From positions 1-64,000 of the forward strand of contig JAEPNY010000002.1 in assembly GCA_017643165.1 (NCBI GenBank): 64,000 nucleotides of DNA, written 5' to 3'. Below are positions 25,869 to 35,077 of this stretch, piece after piece. Position 1 is the first letter of the stretch. Each line of letters opens with the position of its first letter. The notes below the pieces were generated by a model. That model worked only from the letters and a program-made list of their open reading frames with translations, was not told where the DNA came from and searched no databases. This DNA is from Psychroserpens sp. Lineage in GTDB: Bacteria > Bacteroidota > Bacteroidia > Flavobacteriales > Flavobacteriaceae. Both the position numbers and the translations under genes were made by a program.

Positions 25869-26633
25869 TTAAGATATAGCGTATTCGGCTTCGAATAAGA
25901 ATTTTTGGTCTTGATAATTGTCAGCCTCATTGACGTTGTACCATAACGCATTCGTTTCACTATGATATGCCGGAGTGAAAACATCGATCATTTGGGTAAA
26001 TTCATTTGGCATGATGGAATGAATGTTTCCTTCGTTCGCAGTGAGAATACCAACATCGCCACCTTTCAGTATTTCATTTTCAACTTCGCGAATCACACAC
26101 TTCTTCATCGTATAAGTTTTATCACCATTGATGACTTCACGTGTCGTGTTGAGTTGTTTTTCAATACTGTAGTTCTTGGTTAATAGATTGCCCGAGACTA
26201 CATTTAAAACACCTGTCATATTAGGGTGATCATGATGAGGAATATATTCACCTTTCTCAAATTGGAATAAAGATACCTGGAAGTCAACTTCATGATGCAG
26301 ATTTGCAGATTCAAACCAATTTGGGCGCTTATTCTCATAGGCATCTATTTCTTTTTTTACATTCTCAAATTCAGGAAAATTACAGCTTAATAATAGTTGT
26401 TTAACTTGATTAGTATACTGTTTTTGATTCCAAGGCATTTCATGTTGGGATTTAGCGAGTTTAGTAAGTTGCTGTAGGAAAGCATCCCAATTTAATATAG
26501 TATTCGCATTCCATTTCCCAAGATGCGCATTTGCCTGCTGCGCATAGGTCGTAAGCGCGTTAAGTTGTAATGCAATACTTGCAAAACCTAATGCACTTAG
26601 TTTGATAAACTCTCGACGTTTAAAATCACTCAT
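25869..26633 (-). CDS. Tat-exported thiol dioxygenase-like cupin (PCO/ADO type)
   Basis: A 254-residue protein. The N-terminus KRREFIKLSALGFASIAL is a twin-arginine signal (RR at 6-7), so it should be exported folded. The core matches the PCO/ADO (cysteamine/N-terminal cysteine dioxygenase) cupin: YIPHHDHPNMTGVLNVVSG with iron-ligand candidates His134 and His136, and GNIHSI with His205. This is a three-histidine site without the Glu of ordinary cupins. Family members use oxygen to turn thiols into sulfinic acids and act in the cytosol in eukaryotes. It is 2 nt after the tricorn protease gene. Substrate unknown. Confidence 0.78.
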   Translation of the reverse strand: MSDFKRREFIKLSALGFASIALQLNALTTYAQQANAHLGKWNANTILNWDAFLQQLTKLAKSQHEMPWNQKQYTNQVKQLLLSCNFPEFENVKKEIDAYENKRPNWFESANLHHEVDFQVSLFQFEKGEYIPHHDHPNMTGVLNVVSGNLLTKNYSIEKQLNTTREVINGDKTYTMKKCVIREVENEILKGGDVGILTANEGNIHSIMPNEFTQMIDVFTPAYHSETNALWYNVNEADNYQDQKFLFEAEYAIS

Positions 26634-26635
26634 AA

Positions 26636-29600
26636 TTAATCCTTAGTATTGTTTTTAAATGACTTATTTGGATAATCTGGAACAGGCGGAACATCTCTTG
26701 GATCTTCGGAAATCTTATCTTTTAATAGTTCAATTGCAGCTTCGAGCTGAGCATCTTTTCCATTAAAGGTTTCGTGAGGCAAGTTGTCGAGAACGATATC
26801 TGGTTCATAGCCGCGTCCTTCTATAAGCCATTCGCCTTCAGGTCCATAAACCCCGAACATTGGAGCACGAGCAACACCATTATCCGATTGTGTGTTAGAA
26901 CTATTCAACCAAATTTGGCCACCCCAAGTGCGCATTCCAATAGTTGTTCCAAGCCCCAACCTTTTAAATCCTTCTGCAAATGCCTCGCCATCTGAATATG
27001 TGTTCTCATTAACCAGCACCACAATGTGACCTCTGAATGAGTACGGCATATTCCAGTACGGTTCGCCAGATCTTCCTTTCCAATACATCCATGCGGTTCT
27101 AATTAACTTCTCGAGAATAATACTATCAATATTTCCACCCCAATTGTAACGTACATCAATTATCAATCCTTTTCTATTGAAGATAGGGTAAAACTCTCTG
27201 TAGAATTGAGCTATATCTGAACTTCCCATGGCTCGTAAATGCAAATAGCCTATTTGGTCATCACTTGCTTTTTCTACCTTAAGGCGATTACTATATTCCC
27301 AATCTCCATATCTAAGCCAAAACTCACTGCCTTGAGGTTTTACAATAATATCTCTTGTATTATCACCTCTTTTAAGACTCAATCGTACTTGCTTACCAGC
27401 TTTATTTCGTATTAATTCTCCGATATCCAAGGCGCTTAAAGCTTCTTTTCCATCGACTTTTGTAATAACATCGCCTTCTCTCACGTCTAGATATGGGTCA
27501 TCCAATACAGACTTTAAATTTGGATAATCGGGGTCTACTTTATAGATATAATCAATTCTAAAACCACCATTGGCTTCATCTCTTGTCGTCTCTGCTCCTA
27601 AACTGGCCACTTGAATACTTTTGTTATCACTACGAGTGTCACCACCGCGAGCAGCTGTATGCAACGCTGAGAGTTCTCCAATTAATCTTGCGATTACATC
27701 ATTGAGTTCGTTTCTTGTTGTGACACGATCCACGAGAGGAAGGTATTTTTTATGCATGGCATCCCAATCTACGCCATGCATATTTTTATCATAAAAATAA
27801 TCGCGTTCCATACGCCAGGCGTCTGTATAAATCTGTTTCCAATCGTCTTTAGGATTTATTGAGAACATCCATCCATTAAAGTTGATCTTACCGTCATCTA
27901 GTTTGGCGCTTCCAGTTCCGGCGGCAACCATAAAATAAGATCTGCCTTTACGTATGAGTAATTTTTTACCATCTTGTGTAAGCTCATATCCACGAACAGA
28001 AGTTGCCACGTCTTTAACCTTAATGTTCTCATTAGTGATTTTAACAACTTTTAAGTCAGTATTTGCTCTGATACCAGTTCCAGCGGCCATCATATAAAGC
28101 GCTTTGTCATTTACCGATAAGTTGTAATAGTTACCGGCAGGAACAGGTACTTCTACAATTCGAGATTGAATTCCGTCTTTATCAATTTCGACATTAAGCT
28201 TTTTTGTTTCATCTGACTTATCTTTTTTCTTTTTGTCAGTTACAGATTCTTTATCGGCACTTTTGTTCATATTCATCAGTTCATCATTTTCTCTGAAAGG
28301 TGATCTTGTTCCTCTCTTCAAGGCGACGTGATAAACTTTTTCACTAGCATCCCAGTATGGTTCGGGTTGTCTAGTACCCCATGGACTTCCAACTAAGGTT
28401 GTAAAACTTCGATCTGATAAGAAGTACATAAATTTTCCATCTGGACTCCAATTCGGATTAAAACTATTGGCTCTATCTGTTGTAAGGTCGAAAATTGATT
28501 TGTCATTGACATTGTACACTTTAATCTGTGCCATCGAATTATATGCGGCTTGTACGAAAGCTATCCACTGACTATCTGGTGACCATGAAAAGTCTCTGAT
28601 TCCTTCTTGATTGGTGGAGATTTTCGTGCTCTTTCCAGTTGCTATATTTAAGACAAACATGTTAGATTCCAAATCATCATATGCAATCCATTTTCCATCG
28701 GGTGATGGAATACCTTGATATCGAAACAATTCACCATCTGATGTTATTGGTGTAATTTCACCAGAACCATCAGTAGCAAATTTTACAAATTCAAATTCAC
28801 CACTTTCATCGGAAAGTGTAATAATATGTTTACCGTCATAAGAAAATACTGCATCGCGATAACGCACATCTTTTTGATCGGTAAATTCTACTGTTCGGCC
28901 AGATTTTACGGGAACTACGAATGCGCGACCTCTCGCTGTGACGACTACTTTTTCACCTTTTGGATCGGGATGAACTGCGGTTATGTACCTCGAAGGATTG
29001 TCATCCCATTTTTCTCTAAGTTGTTCGAGATCTGAAGCTAATCGGATATCAATTTTATTATAGTCTCCAGAGTTGATATCTAATAACCATAAATCTGCAG
29101 CATGCTGGTAAACAATTTTTCCATTGTGAACATTGGCATAACGTACATCATATTTAGTGTGTTCGGTATGCTGCTTTAAATCACCGCCATTTGGATTCAT
29201 GGACCAAATATTCATGATACCATCTCGATCGGTTATAAAATAAACACGCCCGTTATACCACATTGGATGATGACTTTCACCGTCGTAATCTGCTGTTAAT
29301 TTGACGGCCTCATTGCTTCCATCGAACTTCCATAATTGACGTGCGGTTCCTCCAACATAACGTTTAGCAGCATCACCATGGTCGGATGGACGTATAAAAA
29401 ACCAAAGTCCATCTTCATTTTGTATTCCTTCGCTAGCTTGATATAAAGGGATTACTGTTTTTACTTTAGAATTGAGATCAATAGTTACCAATTGCTCATC
29501 CGGTAATTTGTTATACGCATAGGTTTGATACACAATTTTTCCGTCAGGAGTCCAGCTAGTAACTGCTGAATTATCAGATTCATAAGTCCATCGTGTGGTC

Positions 29601-29905
29601 ATTCCACCATCAACAGGAATTGTGTAGACCTCGTTTGGCCCCTCGTAGCTAGCGGAATAGGCGAGGGTTCTGCCATCAGGAGAAATGACAGGAAAACGTT
29701 CTTCTTCCGCATGAGTCGTCAAACGCTGTGCAAGTCCGCCCTGAATAGAAACTTTCCAGATATCACCTTCTGCGGTAAATACAATTGTATTGTTGTTAAT
29801 ATCAGGATATTGATAATAGCCTTCAAAACCTTGAGCCAAAACCTTGCTGAGACCAAAAAAAACACAAAGTGTTAATAAACCTAATCCGAGATTTTTCTTT
29901 TTCAT
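26636..29905 (-). CDS. Tricorn protease homologue (S41 family)
   Basis: A 1089-residue exported protease. Signal peptide (1-24); two beta-propellers of WD40/PD40 repeats (about 30-560; repeated SPDGKWIAY and WSPDGKFMYF blocks); a Lys/Asp-rich linker near 550; then tricorn C1, a PDZ domain (about 790-870, DVREGDVITKVDG) and the S41 serine protease domain with GELSALHTAARGG (His) and NENTYSDGEAFAEGF (Ser). It trims peptides, probably in the periplasm or outside. It is first in the operon with the thiol-dioxygenase-like and DUF418 genes. Confidence 0.93.
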   Translation of the reverse strand: MKKKNLGLGLLTLCVFFGLSKVLAQGFEGYYQYPDINNNTIVFTAEGDIWKVSIQGGLAQRLTTHAEEERFPVISPDGRTLAYSASYEGPNEVYTIPVDGGMTTRWTYESDNSAVTSWTPDGKIVYQTYAYNKLPDEQLVTIDLNSKVKTVIPLYQASEGIQNEDGLWFFIRPSDHGDAAKRYVGGTARQLWKFDGSNEAVKLTADYDGESHHPMWYNGRVYFITDRDGIMNIWSMNPNGGDLKQHTEHTKYDVRYANVHNGKIVYQHAADLWLLDINSGDYNKIDIRLASDLEQLREKWDDNPSRYITAVHPDPKGEKVVVTARGRAFVVPVKSGRTVEFTDQKDVRYRDAVFSYDGKHIITLSDESGEFEFVKFATDGSGEITPITSDGELFRYQGIPSPDGKWIAYDDLESNMFVLNIATGKSTKISTNQEGIRDFSWSPDSQWIAFVQAAYNSMAQIKVYNVNDKSIFDLTTDRANSFNPNWSPDGKFMYFLSDRSFTTLVGSPWGTRQPEPYWDASEKVYHVALKRGTRSPFRENDELMNMNKSADKESVTDKKKKDKSDETKKLNVEIDKDGIQSRIVEVPVPAGNYYNLSVNDKALYMMAAGTGIRANTDLKVVKITNENIKVKDVATSVRGYELTQDGKKLLIRKGRSYFMVAAGTGSAKLDDGKINFNGWMFSINPKDDWKQIYTDAWRMERDYFYDKNMHGVDWDAMHKKYLPLVDRVTTRNELNDVIARLIGELSALHTAARGGDTRSDNKSIQVASLGAETTRDEANGGFRIDYIYKVDPDYPNLKSVLDDPYLDVREGDVITKVDGKEALSALDIGELIRNKAGKQVRLSLKRGDNTRDIIVKPQGSEFWLRYGDWEYSNRLKVEKASDDQIGYLHLRAMGSSDIAQFYREFYPIFNRKGLIIDVRYNWGGNIDSIILEKLIRTAWMYWKGRSGEPYWNMPYSFRGHIVVLVNENTYSDGEAFAEGFKRLGLGTTIGMRTWGGQIWLNSSNTQSDNGVARAPMFGVYGPEGEWLIEGRGYEPDIVLDNLPHETFNGKDAQLEAAIELLKDKISEDPRDVPPVPDYPNKSFKNNTKD

Positions 29906-30123
29906 ATAATATGTATTTATGGCTAAAACATACCGCAGTTAAGCCATCCGTGAGGATTGTTTTACGGTCTGATTCAACCTATTTAAGAATTGAATTAAGT
30001 AGGAAGTACAAGAGGCTATTTTACCGATGACGAGTTTTCACAACTCAAAAAACGGAAGAACAACCATAGTTAATTTTTTATTGTAACCTATGATTGTTCA
30101 GATCCATTCATTCTATCAGGATA

Positions 30124-30948
30124 TTATTCATCTTTTAGTGTCACCGTTCGTGTCACTGTATTAAACGGACCAGGAATAAGATTTCCACTGCTGTCTACCA
30201 ATTCTAACGTGATTGTAACCTCACCCATAGGTAAACCTTTTACAACGTGCGGTGCCCATTCAGAAATCATAAATTCCGTATCATTAATAGTGGCTTTTAC
30301 CTGATTTCCGCCTTCAGCAAGTGTTGTGTTAAGTACGAAAAAGTCTAATAATAGATTTTCTGTGTCTTTACCAACGTATGTGCCTTTAGGTCTACTATAA
30401 ATTAGAGTAGGTGCTTCCATATCTAGACCTATAGAATCCGTCGCATTAGCTCCAACTTCAAGCTTTTTAACGACTACTGAATTCTTATTTTTAACAGATT
30501 CGTGATATGATCGACTTAAGAATGCTACGAGGTGATGTACACCATCAGGAATTTCTTTAGAGAAAGTACCTTCGTAATGTGCTGAATAAGGTTGATTATT
30601 CAGAATAAAATGAATATGTTGTCCTTTCCCAGAATTTGCAAGGCTTTGTGCATTTGGACTTTGAGTCTGCGCTCCAAGTTCATAATTTTCTACCTGAAAG
30701 ACAAAGTCAACGTCTCCGCCTTCTAAATTATTAGTTTCGGCTGGCTGTTGTAGTTGTAATACTGCGTCAGCATAGGCAGGTGACTGGTCAAGTTTCTCGA
30801 GAGTAATTTTTGATTCTACCGTTTCTACTTCAACTTCAGTTTCAACTTCAGTTTCTTCTGTTTGAGTTTCTTTTTCTTGCTTACAAGCCGAAAATAATAC
30901 GATTACAACAAGTAGTAAGGTATACAACGGCTGATTATTAATTTTCAT
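30124..30948 (-). CDS. Hypothetical lipoprotein, possible phosphopeptide-binding-like family
   Basis: A 274-residue protein with a lipobox (VVIVLFSAC). After a Glu/Thr/Val-rich spacer (about 25-48) come two beta-rich domains. The first holds GKGQHIHFILNNQPYSAHYE and PDGVHHLVAFLSRSYHES; the second (about 175-274) ends with TITLELVDSSGNLIPGPFN. The pattern recurs in flavobacterial proteins sometimes called phosphopeptide-binding; I cannot assign a function. It stands alone, 110 nt from the S46 peptidase gene on the same strand. Confidence 0.7.
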   Translation of the reverse strand: MKINNQPLYTLLLVVIVLFSACKQEKETQTEETEVETEVEVETVESKITLEKLDQSPAYADAVLQLQQPAETNNLEGGDVDFVFQVENYELGAQTQSPNAQSLANSGKGQHIHFILNNQPYSAHYEGTFSKEIPDGVHHLVAFLSRSYHESVKNKNSVVVKKLEVGANATDSIGLDMEAPTLIYSRPKGTYVGKDTENLLLDFFVLNTTLAEGGNQVKATINDTEFMISEWAPHVVKGLPMGEVTITLELVDSSGNLIPGPFNTVTRTVTLKDE

Positions 30949-31058
30949 TTCTAATGTGTTTTAGTGAATATGTTTTAAAGTTATTTAATTGTGAAATGAA
31001 ATCCAATTAATATCCATAATACATAATGCCAACTAATTAATTTCTATTTTGAAATATG

Positions 31059-33200
31059 CTACTTTGTTACGATAGTTAATTCATCAACAATGTTCTTCGC
31101 GTTCGAATAATTGTCAATCAACCACAAGACATATCTAATGTCTACATTAATCGTGCGCTGTAAATCTTTATCAAAGATCACATCACCAGCCATAGCTTCT
31201 ATATTTCCGTCGAATGCGAGACCAATTAGTTCACCTTTACCGTTAAGTACAGGAGATCCAGAATTTCCACCAGTGATATCATTATCGGTCAAGAAGTTAA
31301 CAGATAACTCACCATTTTCATTCGCATATCTTCCATAATCTTTACCCTTATTGACATTTAGCATGTCTTTTGGTAGATCGAATTCATCATCATTAGGAAC
31401 ATATTTATTAAGAACGCCTTTAAATGTGGTATAATTATTAACTGCAGCGTCATTTCTACTGTCTTTAGGTAAAGCTCTTACTTTACCATAGGTCAAACGT
31501 AATGTAGAATTTGCATCTGGATATTGAATTTTACTTATGCCAGACTCTTTTAATCCATTAACTAATAATCGGTAAGATCTTTGGTAGTCATTCAATGGTT
31601 GTTCAAGAGCTTCAGGTTGTTCTCTATATTTCGTTAATAAGGCAGAAGACAGCTTGTACAGGGGATCGTTAGCCAATATCTCTGGATCTGGATAATCTAG
31701 GAAAGCCATTGCACCTTCTTTGGATGAGAACATGCTTAAATTAAAAATTGATTCTACGTAGGTTTCAAAATTAGCTCCTGACATTTCCGATAATAAATCC
31801 GGTAATCCATAATTTGATTTTGAAGTATATAGTTTTAACTGTTCTGCTAATACCTCTTTCTCCAACGGTAAATGGTAATCTGTATAGGCACCGTTGATAA
31901 AGGCCTTTAATCGAGGTAGGAGTTCTTGTCGCTTGGCTTCATTAGCATTTGCGTAATTTTCAAAACCGCTTCCTAATCTGTAAGGTAAAACAGAGAACTT
32001 ACTTGAGCGTAGTAAAGACAATAAATAATTATCGTGTTGCGCTTTTTCATTCGTTAGAGCGTAGTAATTATTGATATCGTTAATCACATTTCCGTAAGTA
32101 CCAATATTGTCGGCCTTTTGAGCCCATTTATTAAACTTTGATTCTGTTTTTCTCTTGGTTTCAGCTGTGCCATGTTTAGTAAGCGCATCGATCATTCCTT
32201 GACGGTTCTTCCAATAGTTGGCGATTCCTGCATATTGTGAAGCATACATTAAGTTTATAGATTCATCTTCATCCATATACTTTTTCATTACATCCATACT
32301 TAGTTTAGATCCTTCAACCCACGCTGGGTAAGCATACTTCACATTTTGCTCAATACCTTCTGCTGGCATCCAACGATTCGTACGTCCTGGATAACCTAGT
32401 ATCATGGCGAAGTCATTTTCCTTTACTCCACTAATGTTAACAGGTAAATGATAGTTTGATTTTAGTGGTACATTTTCTGTTGAATATGAAGCAGGTTGCC
32501 CATTAGCATCTCCATAAACTCTAAAAAGTGAAAAATCACCAGTATGACGTGGCCATTCCCAGTTATCAGTGTCTCCTCCATATTTTCCGATACTTTCGGC
32601 TGGTGTACCTACTAATCTAACATCGGTATAATCTTGATAAACGAAGTAGTAAAATTCATTGCCTTGAAAGAATGATCGAACAGAGACGGTATATTTACCA
32701 CCTTCATCATTTTCACTTTGGATTTTGGCAATTTCTTTGTTTATGGCAGCTTCACGTTCTTTTTCAGACATACTATTGTTCACTTGCGATAATATGCGCT
32801 CACTAACATCATCCATTCTAACGAAGTATCTCACATAAAGACTTTGTGGTTTTAGCTCCTCATCAAAGGATTTTGCCCAAAATCCATTTTTTAGATGATT
32901 TTGTTCAGCAGTGGAAAGTTCTGCAATGGCATTGTAACCACAGTGGTGATTTGTAAGTACTAAGCCATTACTCGAAATGATACTTGCTGTACAACCACCA
33001 TTAAATTGTACAATAGCATCTTTTAGGCTTTGATTGTTAATGCTGTAAATTTCTTCAGGCGTTAATTGTAAGCCCATTTTCTGCATGTCGCGATGATTAA
33101 GACGTTCGATATGCATTAAGAACCACATCCCTTCATTTGCAAATAATGAGATAGGGATAAAGAAAAAGATGGCAATCAGAGATAGTTTTAAGTTTTTCAT
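31059..33200 (-). CDS. S46 family dipeptidyl-peptidase, DPP7-like
   Basis: A 713-residue exported serine peptidase that removes dipeptides from peptide N-termini in the periplasm. Chymotrypsin-like catalytic residues are visible: His85 (LTNHHCGYN), Asp in DTDNWEWPRHTGDF and Ser647 (GGNSGSP). The residue 18 after Ser647 is Gly665 (in AFDGN); in P. gingivalis the matching site is Gly in DPP7 (hydrophobic P1) and Arg in DPP11 (acidic P1), so a DPP7-type preference is inferred. It lies 37 nt after the COG0523 gene and may share its promoter. Confidence 0.93.
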   Translation of the reverse strand: MKNLKLSLIAIFFFIPISLFANEGMWFLMHIERLNHRDMQKMGLQLTPEEIYSINNQSLKDAIVQFNGGCTASIISSNGLVLTNHHCGYNAIAELSTAEQNHLKNGFWAKSFDEELKPQSLYVRYFVRMDDVSERILSQVNNSMSEKEREAAINKEIAKIQSENDEGGKYTVSVRSFFQGNEFYYFVYQDYTDVRLVGTPAESIGKYGGDTDNWEWPRHTGDFSLFRVYGDANGQPASYSTENVPLKSNYHLPVNISGVKENDFAMILGYPGRTNRWMPAEGIEQNVKYAYPAWVEGSKLSMDVMKKYMDEDESINLMYASQYAGIANYWKNRQGMIDALTKHGTAETKRKTESKFNKWAQKADNIGTYGNVINDINNYYALTNEKAQHDNYLLSLLRSSKFSVLPYRLGSGFENYANANEAKRQELLPRLKAFINGAYTDYHLPLEKEVLAEQLKLYTSKSNYGLPDLLSEMSGANFETYVESIFNLSMFSSKEGAMAFLDYPDPEILANDPLYKLSSALLTKYREQPEALEQPLNDYQRSYRLLVNGLKESGISKIQYPDANSTLRLTYGKVRALPKDSRNDAAVNNYTTFKGVLNKYVPNDDEFDLPKDMLNVNKGKDYGRYANENGELSVNFLTDNDITGGNSGSPVLNGKGELIGLAFDGNIEAMAGDVIFDKDLQRTINVDIRYVLWLIDNYSNAKNIVDELTIVTK

Positions 33201-33237
33201 TTTATAATATAATTAGAAGTCAATAAGGTTGTTAAAG

Positions 33238-34452
33238 TTAAAGTGCATAGGCGCGTTCTACTGGCCATGAATCACTGTATCCAGCTTGCCAGTTTTGAGT
33301 GGATAATTCTTCCTCCGTAGCTAAGCATTGATCTAATTGAGATCGGATTAGAGACTCATTTAATTCTTGTCCGATAAATACAATTTCATTTTTACGATCA
33401 CCAAAAGTGATATCCCAATCAGATTCTATAAGGTCTTTGTTTTCCACGAATGCTAATTGCTCAATACGCTTTTCAAATGGCATACTGCTCCACCAAACTC
33501 CGGCGCTATCGGCTTTTAATGAACCACCAGCTTGTCCCCATACTAGAGCTTGGTCTGGTCTTGAGGCTAACCAGAAAAGACCTTTACTTCTTATGATATT
33601 GATGGGAAAATTATTTTGAACGAAGTTGAGAAAACGGGTCGGGTCAAACGGACTTTTAGTGCGATACACGAATGATGAAATTCCGTATTCTTCTGTTTCT
33701 GGGGTGTGTTCGTCTTTTTTCAGTTCTTCAATCCATCCTGCGCTTTGTTCGGCTTCTTCGAAATCAAATAAACCTGTATTTAAAAGCTCCTTCGGATCTA
33801 CTTTACTATAACTTGATTCAATGATTCGGGCAGAAGGATTTAGCTTATGGATGGTGGCTTTTAATATAGCAAGATGATCCTTGGATACTAAATCTGTTTT
33901 ATTTAAAAGAATCACATTTGCAAACTCAATTTGATCGGTCAATAGATTAACGATTGTACGATAGTCACCTTCGATGTCGGTTAGTTCCCTATCCATTAGC
34001 GTTTCAGGGCTGCCAAAATCTTTAAAGAAATTAAATGCGTCAACAACAGTGACCATGGTGTCCACATAGCTAAAACGTGATAAATCAATTCCATTTTCTT
34101 CATCTACAAAAGAAAAGGTTTGTGCCACAGGAATTGGTTCACTTATTCCAGTACTTTCAATAAGAAGATAGTCGAAGCGATTTTCTTTAGCCAGACGTTC
34201 AACCTCAATCATTAAATCCTCGCGAAGTGTACAACAAATACAGCCGTTACTCATTTCGACCAGTTTTTCTTCGGTACGAGATAATGTGTTTTCACTTTTG
34301 ACCAATTCAGCATCGACATTGACCTCACTCATGTCATTAACAATGACAGCCACTTTGAGACCTTCCTTATTATGTAGAATATGATTAAGTAGTGTAGTTT
34401 TTCCAGCTCCTAGAAATCCACTTAAAACCGTTACAGGTAATTTATTATTCAT
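33238..34452 (-). CDS. COG0523 (CobW/ZigA-like) GTP-dependent metallochaperone
   Basis: A 404-residue G3E GTPase. Walker [10 protein letters not shown] (12-20), the metal motif CICC (C71, C73, C74 in [11 protein letters not shown]), ESTGISEP, and NKTD (guanine specificity). A CobW C-terminal domain fills about 250-404. The family inserts metals into client proteins; many members are made during zinc shortage under Zur. Support here: a perfect palindrome overlaps the promoter -33 element at 34507-34525, and an ABC operon with a His-rich permease lies upstream. Zinc is thus the likely metal (inference). Confidence 0.92.
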   Translation of the reverse strand: MNNKLPVTVLSGFLGAGKTTLLNHILHNKEGLKVAVIVNDMSEVNVDAELVKSENTLSRTEEKLVEMSNGCICCTLREDLMIEVERLAKENRFDYLLIESTGISEPIPVAQTFSFVDEENGIDLSRFSYVDTMVTVVDAFNFFKDFGSPETLMDRELTDIEGDYRTIVNLLTDQIEFANVILLNKTDLVSKDHLAILKATIHKLNPSARIIESSYSKVDPKELLNTGLFDFEEAEQSAGWIEELKKDEHTPETEEYGISSFVYRTKSPFDPTRFLNFVQNNFPINIIRSKGLFWLASRPDQALVWGQAGGSLKADSAGVWWSSMPFEKRIEQLAFVENKDLIESDWDITFGDRKNEIVFIGQELNESLIRSQLDQCLATEEELSTQNWQAGYSDSWPVERAYAL

Positions 34453-34482
34453 GAGCGCTATTAAATGTAGTATTAAGAACTA

Positions 34483-34525
34483 CAAATCTAATACATAATC
34501 TTTATTAACGCAACTCGGTTGCGTT
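34483..34525 (-). promoter_or_regulatory. Promoter and palindromic operator of the COG0523 gene
   Basis: On the minus strand the -7 element is TAGATTTG (34490-34483) and the -33 TTG (34513-34511), 20 bp apart. The -33 lies inside the perfect palindrome AACGCAACTCGGTTGCGTT (34507-34525; arms of 8 bp around TCG). No T-tract follows on either strand, so an operator is likelier than a terminator. A Fur/Zur-type repressor is my guess. Confidence 0.6.
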
Positions 34526-34636
34526 TAATTACATAAAATAGATCATGAAATATTTATATCGCGATTATTTTCTGTTTACAAGACCTTAGGTAGATACGAA
34601 TTAGGCGGACACACCAACAAAGTGGACTTAAAATTG

Positions 34637-35077
34637 TTATTCATTTTTTAATTTTGCTTCTACATCTGTTAAGATATAGTTGAAGTGCATCACGTCGTCA
34701 CGATTCAGTTTTAAGATTCCAGTAACACTAAGAATATCGTCTAACTTGAATTTTGGCTTGCTATCAAATTGTAATTCCATAGCTGTTTCAGGACCTCCAA
34801 TTCCACAGAAAAAACAAGCAGACATTGGGCCTTTAGATAAAATGAACAGTTTTCCTTTCGGATCGATATCCAAAAAATAGCCAGTAATAGTTACTCTGGA
34901 GCCTTCCAAAGCAATAATAGACGGTGAGAAATAAGGATATAAAAAATAACCTTCATATGCAGGAAAAAATTTAGTTTCAAATTCAACATCTGCTAAATCA
35001 TCCCAGGTAATGTTCTTTTGTGCAAAACTAGTAACGCCGATGAGGCATATTATGGTGATTAAGAATTTACTTTTCAT
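34637..35077 (-). CDS. Exported DUF3299-like protein
   Basis: A 146-residue protein with a signal peptide (…IGVTSFA, then Q). The body reads as a small OB-like fold: NITWDDLADVEFE, RVTITGYFLDIDPKGKLFIL, then the Cys-containing motif MSACFFCGIGGPETAMEL and a closing strand pair. This resembles DUF3299 and related proteins of unknown function; the two cysteines (CFFC) could bind a metal. Its start overlaps the end of the permease gene by 11 bases, so it is coupled to the ABC operon. Confidence 0.7.
   Translation of the reverse strand: MKSKFLITIICLIGVTSFAQKNITWDDLADVEFETKFFPAYEGYFLYPYFSPSIIALEGSRVTITGYFLDIDPKGKLFILSKGPMSACFFCGIGGPETAMELQFDSKPKFKLDDILSVTGILKLNRDDVMHFNYILTDVEAKLKNE

Noticed and set aside
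29906..30123. Gap between the tricorn protease and lipoprotein genes
   Set aside because: Looked for a small gene or RNA; found only AT-rich DNA without a clear hairpin, promoter or frame.
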